From Kappaphycus alvarezii (Eukaryota; Rhodophyta; Florideophyceae; Gigartinales; Solieriaceae), in NCBI GenBank assembly GCA_002205965.3, contig NADL03000035.1, positions 558,001 to 622,000 on the forward strand: a stretch of DNA of 64,000 bases, given 5' to 3'. The first letter of the stretch is position 1. Each line of letters starts with the position of its first letter. The notes below the pieces were generated by a model, which worked only from the letters and a program-made list of their open reading frames with translations, did no database searches and was not told the DNA's origin. Below, piece by piece: positions 13,881 to 24,023 of this stretch. The translations under genes were made by a program, and so were the position numbers.

Positions 13881-14581
13881 GCAAATTGTTGGTGTAAATT
13901 GCTGAAAGGCGATTTTTACGTGTTTCTTGTACTATCTATGGCGATTTTTTAGGGTAACGTACTGTACTTCCTATCTTTTTACCTCGTAATTTTTAATAAT
14001 TTTTTACGACCAAGTACAGTAGCGCACAGTAAGTGGCAATTATCAGCCACAGACCGCTCGGGTGTCGGTTGTATACTGTACAGTAGGTAGCACCCGATTC
14101 GGCTGGGCAGTTGGGAGGAGACAGGCTCACCTTGCGACCCTTCCTCGCTCCTAAACATGCTGTACACCTTGTCTACTGTCGTCTTCCATCTGCCACCTTC
14201 CTCTCCCATCATGGTATTCTTGTGGAGGGCCGATACTCCAGCGCCAGCGCCCTGATGGGAGAGGAAGGTGGTGGATGGAAGAAAGCAGTTGACAAGGTGT
14301 ACAGTATGTTTAGGAGCGAGGAGGGTTCGCAAGGTGACGCTGCCTCCTAAGAGCCCAGCCCACTCGGGTGCTACCTATATAACCGACACCCGAGCGGTCT
14401 GTGGCTGAAAATTGCCAGTACAGTAGTGTACCTACTGTAGACTACTGTACTTGGTCGTAAAAAATCACTAAAAATTACGAGGTAAAAAGATAGGAAGTAC
14501 AGTAGGCTACCCTAAAATTTTTCATAGATAGTACTAGAAACAGGTAAAATCCCTTCCAGCAACAGCCATCACCACAAATTC
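13881..14581. repeat. Long palindrome (foldback or MITE-like element)
   Basis: Two arms of about 330 bases, roughly 13881-14211 and 14252-14581, are imperfect reverse complements around a loop of about 40 bases. Examples of paired blocks are GTACTATCTATG with CATAGATAGTAC, CGACACCCGAGCGGTCTGTG with its complement, and CACCTTCCTCTCCCATCA with its complement near the loop. The single-strand product would fold into a long hairpin. The open frames read inside it on both strands are by-products of the symmetry. The outer limits are fuzzy, and I see no certain target-site duplication. Confidence 0.8.
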
Positions 14582-14719
14582 TCGTAACAGGCTTGAATTT
14601 TATTTGTTCAAGGCGGGTAAATTAATATTTGGAAAGTAATATCATTTCCTGAAGTGGGGTCACGTATTTCCATTAGGGATTGAGGTACTGTACATAAGTG
14701 GATTGGAGCTTACAAAGTA

Positions 14720-17015
14720 CAGTCAAACCTCAATTCATGCATAGCGTCGGGAGAACACAGCCGTATGCATTAACTGATTTTATGGATGGAGAAACGGGGA
14801 TGTATTCAACGGGAAAAGTTATCAATGTTAGTCTGCCTCTTCTAGTTGCTTCTTAGTGCCTTCAGAGACCATTTCGCCTTCCAAAATGCACCAAATTCTG
14901 CCCAACTACCTATATCGTTTGATTCAAAGACACGTGTCACAATAGAAAGTGCCTGCAACTGGTCATTCACGGATGGGAGCTCAACTGCCTGCCGTGTATC
15001 GTCATCAAAACCTCCTTCTTTCTGTAACTGATCAAACTTCATCTCGAAAAGGACAGCTGAAGTGAAATCATCGTCCCCGATTGTCTGTAGACAGTCATCC
15101 TAGCCCTCGGGGTTGAGTAAATTCGCAACTGAAATACGACTTTTTGGTGATACAAGGGAGGAAACAGCCTCTGACAGCTCTGATTCAATTTCATCAGCCT
15201 CCTCGTCCACAACATCAGTATTAATAGCATCACTACCAGTAGCATCTTCAGACTCAATGTTGCCAAACAACCCAGTTTTGTTCCAGCAATTAGATATGAC
15301 CCGAGGAGGAAGGCAATTCCAGATCTGCTCAATCCACCGCATTCCAGTTAGAACATCAATCCTGTAAATACCATCTCCCTGTTTATCTAATAAATCCAAG
15401 CATCTCTCGTACTGTCGACGTCTATAACGCCTCTTAATTGTGCCAACGATTCCATCATCTAACGACTGCAGTGTTGAGTTGGTGTTTGCGGGGAGGAAGA
15501 ACACAGTAACGTTATTCAAATTCGGCAAAGTTTTCTCAGTTCCATGTACACTGCAGTTATCCAGTAAAGCAATACCTTACGTCCCACTGTCTTCCCAATC
15601 ATTCTGTCGAATCGCTCCAGCCAGTCATGAAAAGAAAAGAAGTCATCCATGCCATTTTATTGGCATGGTAGTCAAGTTGTAACTGTACTTCAGTCCTTCC
15701 CTTGAAGCAACGCGGTTGCTTTGATTTTCCAATAACCAAAATGGGCATTTTTTACGGTCCCCGCTGCGTTGCAGCACGCCAAAAATGTCAGCCTTTCCTT
15801 CGACTTTTTCCGTCCGCAGATTGATTGAGTGGCAATTGTTCTATTAGATGCGAGACAGTAGAAGAGGCCAAATTCGCCAGCATTCCATACATCATCCGGC
15901 CTGAACTCTTGGACCGTCTCCCTTAACCGCAGCAGTTGTTCAGTAATGGCCCGTACATCAGCGTCAGCACTTTCACCGTTTATTTTGTAGGACTTCAGGT
16001 TAAACCGTGGCTGAAACTTGAAAATCCAACCCCTTGAGAACTGAAGCTGAACACGGCTCTCTGGTGGCAGAGCAGTATTCAATCCACTCACCAATCTTTC
16101 GCCAAACATGCAGATCATGCTTCCTGAGATGTATTTCTTCCTATTGTTCTGCTCACAGACCCAATTTAAAATGGTATTTTCAATTGATGCGTAGTTTCCC
16201 TTCTGTCTCCACTTTACTATCACCTTTGAATGAACGCTGGAAATCCTCTCGCGATCTATCCACATACGGGATACCGTCGTCTAACTCAATGGCTGTGAGA
16301 GCTTGAATTTTCTTTTTGCCCACTGACCGATTTCTGACTGGCTGATTGCCGTTCCTTGGCTTTATCGACGACTGATTTCGTCAACAATTTGCCGCTTCTG
16401 GCCTTCAAAGAGTCGCAAACGTGTCCGCATAATTGCTGACGGTTTTGGATTCCGATGAAAGATGACAACTTATTCCTCGAGTAATCGTCTTACTAATTTA
16501 TAGTTGTCCACTGATGTATAAATTGTGAATGAGAGTGCCCCTTAGTTGTTACTCAGGAATGTAGGAATAAACAGCTCTAATCCTTTGCAAGCAAAAAGTA
16601 ACGTTTTATGTTCATATGCTTAATTTGATGGTTGTTGAAACTGCTGACGCAGTATCAATAATGAGATGGTTGGGTACCACATGGATGTATCGCTGCTGGT
16701 AACAGATCATTACAGATTACAAAGTTACGGCGGAGGATAAGAGGATCAACAGTAACTGCAGCTGTTGCAATGGTTTTGTAACAGAAAGTTGCTCCCTCAC
16801 TTCGTTATGCATAGATGATATCATGAAAACCTTAATTTTTGGTTATTTTTAGGCACTTATGACAAGGATTTTTCAGAAGCCGAATGCATTAGTTGAGTAA
16901 GCCAGGCACCCTCGATTCCAGCTGGCACACGCATCCCCCTATGCGGGAGACCCAACCTGTATGCAACAACCGCGAATATGCATGAAGTGGGGATGCATAT
17001 TCCGGGGTTTGACTG
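14720..17015 (-). mobile_element. Complete Tigger/pogo-like DNA transposon
   Basis: The left end CAGTCAAACCTC (14720-14731) and the right end, whose reverse complement is CAGTCAAACCCC (17004-17015), match at 11 of 12 bases. An ATGCAT lies a few bases further in on both sides. Both ends are directly flanked by TA (14718-14719 and 17016-17017), the target preference of the pogo/Tc1 superfamily. CAGT-AAACCTC-type ends are typical of Tigger elements. The element is 2,296 bp and holds one transposase gene on the minus strand. Confidence 0.85.
14846..16465 (-). pseudogene. Tigger-like transposase (CENP-B HTH plus DDE_1), broken
   Basis: Reading down from 16465, an N-terminal helix-turn-helix (KRQIVDEISRR, a stop, then AISQSEIGQWAKRKF) is followed by a CENP-B/Tc5-like block in the frame 15690-16265 (GWIFKFQPRFNLKSY). 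The DDE_1 core follows: VWNAGEFGLFYC, then ERLTFLACCNAAGTVK. The family motif is NxDExGLFY, so the first catalytic Asp is Gly here (GGC for GAC). After further frameshifts come LLDNCSVHG near 15545-15575 and LPANTNSTLQSLDDG at about 15440-15490, where the second Asp is kept. An acidic tail follows. There are at least one stop in the HTH and three frame changes in the core. Confidence 0.8.
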
Positions 17016-17042
17016 TACGAGGTTAACAAGTTCTAGGTTGAC

Positions 17043-17066
17043 GTGGCCCCGTGGCCCCGTGGCCCC
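17043..17066 (+). repeat. Three perfect copies of GTGGCCCC
   Basis: Three head-to-tail copies of an 8-base unit lie just outside the right end of the Tigger-like element. Confidence 0.9.
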
Positions 17067-17656
17067 GTCACCCTCGAAAACGGGCCTGACGGTAGTCCCA
17101 TAATTTGTAATGAAGATGGGGCAATCCTTTGAAGCGGAGATAGCCTGTGATTTTCCCAGGAGGCTCACTCGCTGTAATGTTCCAAATAAACGTTAAACCC
17201 ATCGGCACAACAATTCAAGTTTCCAGAGATTTACATACGTGTACAATACTGCACAGTACACAGTGGGATACCGCGCATACGTATGTACGGCAGTTCAGAT
17301 TGGCCTTTACATAAAATTTACTTCTCGACTAGCTCCAGCCTTTATCTGCTTTACAACTGCAGCGTCTGTTTACTTTTTCATCTTGGGGAATAATCAACGT
17401 AGAAATCATAGACAGACTTTGTCGCCAAGATTTATCTAATTTTATTTTTCTCTATCCCAACCGAGTCTGCCGCAGTCATAAAACAATACAGTTTCCGACT
17501 ACTACAACTTCTCAATTGCTCGATGGCATCCGCTCGGGACTAGAGTCTGGCCAGAGAGTAACTGCTCAGGGCTTTAGATATTCATAGTCGGAACGACTGT
17601 TTTGTCTTGTTGTACTTCGAAACCAGTTTCACAAGGCCAAGGGGGTAAAAGAAGTT

Positions 17657-17694
17657 GGGTTACTGCGAGAGATGCGAAGGTTGGGAGTCTTCTT
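17657..17694 (+). repeat. Dispersed repeat, copy 1
   Basis: Contains TTACTGCGAGAGATGCG then GGTTGGGAGTC. The same block recurs in the same orientation at about 57645-57682 and 59413-59453 with a few changes. It may be part of a larger interspersed family, whose extent I cannot define from three copies. Confidence 0.55.
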
Positions 17695-18029
17695 AACTTG
17701 CATTTTTAAGTACTGTACATAGTGCTTTGTCCTTTTACTACTAGGGCGCCAATTTCAAACCTTTATTGACTGCTGCCCTGTGTCGGTACAGCATGGTTTT
17801 ACATTTCAGACTCACAAAGCTACTACCAAGCATTACGTCCATATACCGTGTGGCATTGTTCAGACCCACAGCACTCCCAATATCTAATGGTTCGCGTGAA
17901 AGACGTCAATGGGAACACTCATTTTCTCGTCGAGTATAGTTTTTATTACTCCCTTTGATCACATCCACTCATGCACTATTCGCACCAGACCGCAGAAATT
18001 GTAATACCAGGAATGAAGGTTTTAAACCG

Positions 18030-19665
18030 ATGGCAGACATTGCCAATATGCTCTCTTATATTCTCGGGTGCAATTGGCCAGCTATCGCAGTCCACCCGCA
18101 CGCATCACAAACGCAACTGCCGTTCTTCCCTCCATGTTGCTCCCACAAACCCGGCATGAACCGCACTTTCATTACTCTAAACGACGCCTTCAATAACCCA
18201 TACTTCACCCTCAACTCTTCCGGTACTGCTATTCGCAACGTTTCCGCAATTCGGTTGTCCGGCGATGGGACAGGTCAAAACATCGCTTCTCTCATCCAGC
18301 CCTTACTTTCAATTGAGAGACGAGCATCAGGACCTTTTCAGACTGACCTTTCGCCCGTGATGACGTCCTCCTTGCGTTCATGTCCCTTATCCTTCTTCTA
18401 GTCCTTGACAGCATCATCGCCGCATTTCTGCTGCGTTCGAAACGTGGCTTCGTCAGTAATTTTGGCTTTTCTGTGAAACAAATTATCGAACTGGCAAGGG
18501 AGTTCAGCTTTCAGAGGATATTCCTCGCCAAAAGCGTAGGAATGGGAGAAAAGTCAATGTTCCACTGCTCATCATTTCCGTTCTCATCCTGGCATCCTCT
18601 CTCGGTCTGGAAGTAGCGGTTCTTTTTCTAACCAATCCCATCCTTACAAGCATTTCAAATCGTGTTGCCGCCTTTCGCATACTGCAACCAGTCACTGCCG
18701 AGTGGGAACACATTCGCTTTCACTCTCGTGCCTCCATCAATCGCCCCTGCGAACCATTTATCTTCACGGGTGTTGAACAAGGATACACTGGGATCAACGG
18801 TTGCACTCAGAGCTCTTTAGATCCTACCATCTTGGATTTCTTCTCGAAGAATACCGAAAATAGGACTTTGAGAATCATATCGGATTACCATGATTTCGGT
18901 GCGGATCACTTTATGAGCATTGGTGACCTGAGCGCTAACTTTTCCACGCGAGTTATATTCGTGCTCGGAGATAAACGGTCTCGATTCATGAGGAGCACTG
19001 GAATGGCTGAAATGAATCGGACCAAGTCGAGTTTACACACATGCAGTTCCTGGCATACATTTTCTCAATTTACGCGAGAGCAATTGGGGATGAGACCCTG
19101 ATATGAATATAGACCGCCTAAGAGACCTGCCGTTCTCCTTCAGCGATACACAAGAGGGCCCGCGATACGATATCTTAAAGCTCCAGGCAAAGCACTGTTT
19201 GTTGATTCGAGGAGATATGTAACTGAGGTATCTGGGGTAATACCCGATGGGCCGCCAGTTTTACGGGTAGCCCAGCATCATTTTCGGGGAAGCGCGGCTG
19301 TAATTGTAACTGACCCAGATCAGGAAGACCTGTTTCTTGAGAACGGTATTGAAACCGTGGTTGCCGAAGTATGGAAGGAGCACATCAGGCCTGTAAACTG
19401 GTTGTCGCTTCTTATAGCAATTACTGCTTTGCTCGTGGCGCTCCTTACGCTGCGAGTTTTCGCCAAACCCGTGTCCACCCCTGACATTGCTAGCGTCTAC
19501 GTAAAGCAAGCAGTTGGTGCAGATCTTGCAAGAGGCCCCATGGAAATCTCCGAGAGTGAAAGTAGTTCATTTCGTATAAATTTTCTGAACAACGATATGT
19601 TGTACAGGATTGGTGCGGAAACAGAGGAAGGTGATCGCTACGACATCCATGAGGAATACGTGTAG
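18030..19665 (+). pseudogene. Multi-pass membrane protein gene, split; probably host
   Basis: The coding signal continues in three segments. Segment 1, from ATG 18030 to about 18346, is frame 0 and has N-glycosylation-type sites (NRT, NSS, NVS). It passes by a frame change into segment 2, about 18347-18451, which holds a membrane helix (LLAFMSLILLLVLDSIIAAF). A 56-base stretch 18452-18507 with GT and AG ends would join this to segment 3 in phase. Segment 3 runs 18508-19665 with only one stop, TGA at 19099-19101. It holds a second helix (LLIISVLILASSLGLEVAVL), a long polar region with further NxS/T sites, and a third helix (WLSLLIAITALLVALLTL). About 385 codons with one stop is far more than chance. 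I do not recognise the family. It is either a recent pseudogene or a gene with more introns than I can see. Confidence 0.5.
18452..18507 (+). other. Candidate 56-base intron
   Basis: Begins GTCAGT and ends TTCAG. Its removal joins the exon ending GGC TTC (frame 2) to CTT TCA GAG (frame 1) without a stop. Without removal, a TAA near 18455 interrupts the downstream frame. This is inferred from frame continuity only; there is no transcript evidence. Confidence 0.35.
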
Positions 19666-22463
19666 CAAGGTGACGGCATTCGGTGAACTAGGAAGGGAAC
19701 TGCGTGTACATCGTCGCTTGGGACGAAATCAGAAATTTGACCAGACAAAGAGACAAGAGTCCGTGGAGGGCCTGTAACGCACTTTCCTTAACTGCGAGCG
19801 TTGGGGCCGAAGTTTAACATTTGCTGTGACTTCCGGTGCATGAAAGAGCCAGCGTAGCAATTCTTAATGTGTTCCTATATGGGTTGTTTGAAAACTGTGG
19901 CGGTTGACTCGGAAAGTCCTCCATTGGGCTGCAAAAAGGACGGAGACATATTGAAGCCAGACGGATAGGATGCTTCGGCAAAACGGCCGAAGAGACACAC
20001 TGTTGTTATCGGTGCTTGCTCAACTGTCTGTCTCTTTTCTTCAATGCTTATCATCGCCGAGCTATGAGGAACCAGTCTGAACAGTTTGCCGGGTTCCCCA
20101 CAACGGGTGAATTGGTAGATGATGACAACGTAACAAGGGGCCCCAAGCGAAAGATGATATTCTTCAGGATACGGAGCGATGGTATTGATTGGCACTGACT
20201 CACCGGCAGTGGTTAATGCTGATGTATACAGTCCCTCTTTCAGACAAATCGCTTGTTAACGTACTTACAACAGCAGTACGCACTAGTATTAGATATTCGG
20301 AATTCGTCAAGATGACCTTTTCACTGAGAAAGTCTCAGCGAACTGGTTGACTGCGACTCCAAAAAGTCACTGGGAAATCGATTTGAACTTCCATCGACCA
20401 TCAAGGACACGGCATGCAGGATGTTGTCCTCTCAAATTGACTGGGTCTGGCAATATGTCGCTAATGGATCGATTGAGTCGCCCACGCTCCTCACTCAGTC
20501 GCGTTGAACTTTGAATATGGGGAAACTTGGGATGTTTCAATACCTGGGAGGTAGGGTCAGCTGTGTTCCGTGATACATGGAACGGTTTTTGATTGATATG
20601 TTGAAAACTGTTACCCGCTTTACCCGCTTCTATCCGTGAACCTTGACATGTCCGTCGGGGAAATATTTGCTCGAAGACGGAGTGCAAAGAGTTGCGAGCT
20701 TTGCAAAGATGACCGCGGACAATCAGAGCACTTCGAAAACGAAATGAGTTTCCATGCCGTAGAGCGACAGTAGACTTCTTCGAGGTTTAGTAGGATGTGC
20801 AAGGCTAGGGCGAGCGGTTTTTTCTTCTTGCCTGACCTACTTTCGTCCCTTGTCCTCTGAGCCATCCTCAATACATAATATTGAAACTGTCCCTTCGCAA
20901 TCTTATGTACTGTGCAGTGTTGTTTCGAACGCGACCAGCCCAAAGTCTCATTCGACCCGGAGCTCGAGATGCACTCCTGCCAGTTCGCAATGTTCATGGG
21001 CCATGGGCGCCCTCACTGACTCCCACATGACTGACCCAACTACATCGCCATCCCGGCGATGTGTGCCTCCCTCCACACTTCGTCTCCAACCTCAGTTACC
21101 TCCTTGGTACGACGTGGAGCTCTTTCACCTGCCCGCTATCGATGTGGTCAGCGTCTTGCGAGCCGCTGGTTCCATGAAACCGATGAGAACGGCTGATCCT
21201 GATCACCTATCCCCTTGCCTTCTTCTCGTACTTGCTACCACTTCGGTGTCCCCCAAAAGAAGGTGTCGTTGTCCTTTCTGCTGTGACCAAACATGCCTGA
21301 AGTCTCGCTCGGGCGATTTACTAACCGCCGCTGTCTCTCTTTTCGCCACCGCTACACTCCTGTCCTTTCAGCCTTGCCCAGACAAGATCCAGACAATCGC
21401 TACCATGTAGAGCCTACCATGTAGAGCCTTCGGCCTGTGTTTACCAAGGTCCTTATGGCCGCCGCTCGACGTGGCTGCCTACATGTCCCAGCGTCGTGCC
21501 ATGCCAGCTCGCTCATGCCCCTCTTGCATGAGTGCTATTGTCCACGGCGTGCGTAGTCTCATGAGCCGAAACAGTCTTGACCCTGACTACGCTATCGTAT
21601 GGATTGGGGCAACATACGCCTTCAACCCCTCTCTGCAACGGATGATTCCAGTTCTAACCTAACAGAAATCTTCCCTGAAAGTTCATTACCATAATATGAG
21701 GTCCCATCTTTTGTTCCCCTTACTTACTCCCTCATTCCTTCTGAGTCAAGAGTGTCCGCAACGGGGCGACCCTTTGAGGATGTTGCATCTACCTCCAGCC
21801 GCTTCTCTTTGGTACTCCAACCGCTTTTCCATTAGGTTTCCACTTACTGCGATCTATCGATGAACCCTTGATACGCCGATGGTGGCACGCAAATTGACTG
21901 TTTGGGAATTACGGAAAGCGCTCCAATCTTGCACGCGCTTCGGCCTCCAGTCCATGTCACTACTAACGCTCGCCAACCTCCAAGCATATCATCCTCTTCG
22001 CTCAAAGGATCACGGACTACGTGCGCAGTCTACTATACAAACCTCCTGTGTCGTAAACCTCATTGACTGTGCTGCACACCACCTCAACAGCTCAAACCAC
22101 GCCTGGATCCCGAGCTATCGCAGCATCGCAGTAGCGCCATTTGTGAATTGTAGCACCGCTTACCTGCTCGCTCCAGGCCACATGGCTGCTCGTCCACCAC
22201 TACCACCTCGACCCCGACGCTCCCGAAGGGATCTCCCAGTTTTGTAAACGTGCGGAATGATCCTTATTCTGGTCGTTGCGGGTGACACGTGCCCGCACTT
22301 TTTAAGAGGACGACGTATGAGCCGCCCACCCAAATCCTGGTGACCACATGGGCGGGTACCTCCGGCGCCGAACTCACCGGAACTTATGTCTGGTGCTCAT
22401 TCTTTCGTCACTGCTCAACCATGTGCACCCTGTGGTGTAAATAAAGATGTGTGTACCGTACAG
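19666..22463. other. No supported gene; C/T-rich broken frames
   Basis: Between about 20.8 and 22.3 kb the + strand is rich in CC and TC and gives several medium-length frames (20850-21410, 21879-22247). No domain is recognisable, and frames change often. The adjoining endonuclease-like fragment suggests it could be the body of another decayed retroelement, but I cannot show this. A short tandem duplication, TACCATGTAGAGCC twice, lies near 21402-21429. Confidence 0.4.
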
Positions 22464-22720
22464 ATGCGCCGACATTTCGACCTCCCCGGCTTTGAGGACC
22501 CGGTGACGACAGTGCGGTGCTGACATTGCCATGTCCTTCTAGACCCATGGGGTGACCACGTCTTGATGATCAAGACTGTTCTTGGTGTTGTCCATCCTCA
22601 CATGACCATTCAAAATCCCTTCACCAAGCATATTTTCAATGTCTTTGGCGCAGCCTGTTGCCTCCCAGACATCGGGGTCCATAGCCCCCTCCCAGCGATC
22701 TCTAATCCGGCCCACAACTT
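22464..22720 (+). pseudogene. Possible restriction-like endonuclease fragment of a non-LTR element
   Basis: Across frame changes the text reads MRRHFDLPGFEDPVTTVRC, a CHC, then LDPWGDHVL. The C..C..DP.GDH.L pattern resembles the cysteine/histidine region ahead of the endonuclease in the better-preserved element at 24.0-26.2 kb (LDCFGDHLLHC). The rest of the domain is not recognisable. It is short and broken, so the assignment is tentative. Confidence 0.3.
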
Positions 22721-23420
22721 ATGAAGTCACCGTTCGTTACCCCTATACCCCTGCTTTTTCAAGGTCATCGCCAGGAAGACTTTCGAGCTAGAGCACTTTG
22801 CCGATGTTGAAAAGTTCTGGCACTGCAGGTAGACAGCATGCGACGCATTCATACTGCCCAGAGGATGCTTGTTTGTCCCTTTAGATGCAGTTGAACTGTG
22901 ATGAACTTTGTGATTAACGAATTTGATACCCTGATTGTCCCCTCCAAAGATTCGCTGGGTTACCGATGACCGCTCCCAACCTTTCGCGTTACGGGCTATG
23001 CGCCTTCGCTGCCACGGTGCCTCTGTACAGTACACTTGAGAACTACAGTATTTATTAGACGGCACACGTCGTTACATTTGTATACTGTACAGTATACAGT
23101 TTATTTTTTATTCATTACTTCTCTGGAGGAAATGACATTGCTTCCCAAAATTTCCCGCTTTTGTGTGGATGTGCGCCGACTTTCTGTATCCAGTTAAGAT
23201 CTACCGTAACTGGATGGTTTGGGGCGAACTTCTGCCTTTAAAATTCAGGAGTACTGTACTGGACAGTGGTGGCACAATCTTTACAGTTTGACACTCCGCA
23301 CTTTATGGGGTTAATCGTGATGAAGATAACATTGCTTTTACTTTTGAATCATACTTTCCCTAATATCGGTAATTCCAAACTAAGCGAGGTCGCCCGAGCG
23401 GGCGATCTCTGTACGCTGCT

Positions 23421-23752
23421 TGTCGGAACATATGCATCATCGCTAGCGGTCATGAAAGTCTAACGCAAGAAAAAGATAACATGAGAACAGAGGCGACTTG
23501 TTAACAGCGCGACAAAGTCGAGGGGGGAGGCGGGAAAGAAGAGCAGGAGAACAGCGACGACTTGAGCAGAGTACGAGAGGAAAGCCTGGGGTCGTGTAGT
23601 TTTTATGTCTGGACACAACGGGTGGGCACATCTAATTTTCTCGCGGTACAGTGTATGTTCAAGTGAGCGGCGGGTCCATTCGTCCGCTCTTTCCGCAGGT
23701 TGTCTTTTTGGCAAGATTTCATGAGCCAATAAAGAACCGTGTACTGGAGGCA
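23421..23752 (+). mobile_element. Candidate LTR (332 bp)
   Basis: Starts TGTCGGAACA and ends CTGGAGGCA, so it has the TG...CA form of an LTR. It contains AATAAAG about 20 bases before its end, a usual polyadenylation signal position. Two bases after the final CA comes TGGCGCCC, a classic retroelement primer-binding start. No gag-pol coding follows, so the element is truncated or the internal part has been replaced. I see no second copy in the window to confirm the boundaries. Confidence 0.5.
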
Positions 23753-23754
23753 AT

Positions 23755-23764
23755 TGGCGCCCAG
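23755..23764 (+). other. Candidate primer-binding site TGGCGCCCAG
   Basis: TGGCGCC(C) is the primer-binding-site beginning used by many LTR elements with a lysine tRNA primer. Its position, two bases from the end of the candidate LTR, is as expected. It is supported by sequence and spacing only. Confidence 0.45.
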
Positions 23765-24023
23765 AAAAGGCGTCGAGTGGAGATACCCTCATGCAGCACT
23801 GAAAACAGCTGACCACGACCTTCAAACATATGGCACCGAAAATTTCCCCCCGATTCTGATTAGTGTCAATCCGCTATAGCGACGTCCCCATATGAGGACA
23901 AACCTCTTTATCATAAAAATGTACTGCCACTAAACATTTTTTGGGGCCGGGAAATATTTACAAAGAAATACGTATACCGTATACTCTGGAAACATAGAAT
24001 TACAGTAACCTGTTGTTAAGTAG

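Noticed and set aside
13979-14350. Two frames of 117 and 79 codons on opposite strands with similar sequences
   Set aside because: They are the same DNA read on both arms of the palindrome and have no domain.
8358-19101. The idea that TGA is read as an amino acid, since several genes are interrupted by TGA
   Set aside because: TAA and TAG also interrupt the same kinds of genes (for example TAG in the pogo-like gene near 10317, TAA in the Tigger HTH), so ordinary decay explains it.
20850-21410. A 186-codon frame, Ser/Pro/Thr-rich
   Set aside because: Composition follows the C/T-rich DNA. There is no domain, and neighbouring frames are equally open.
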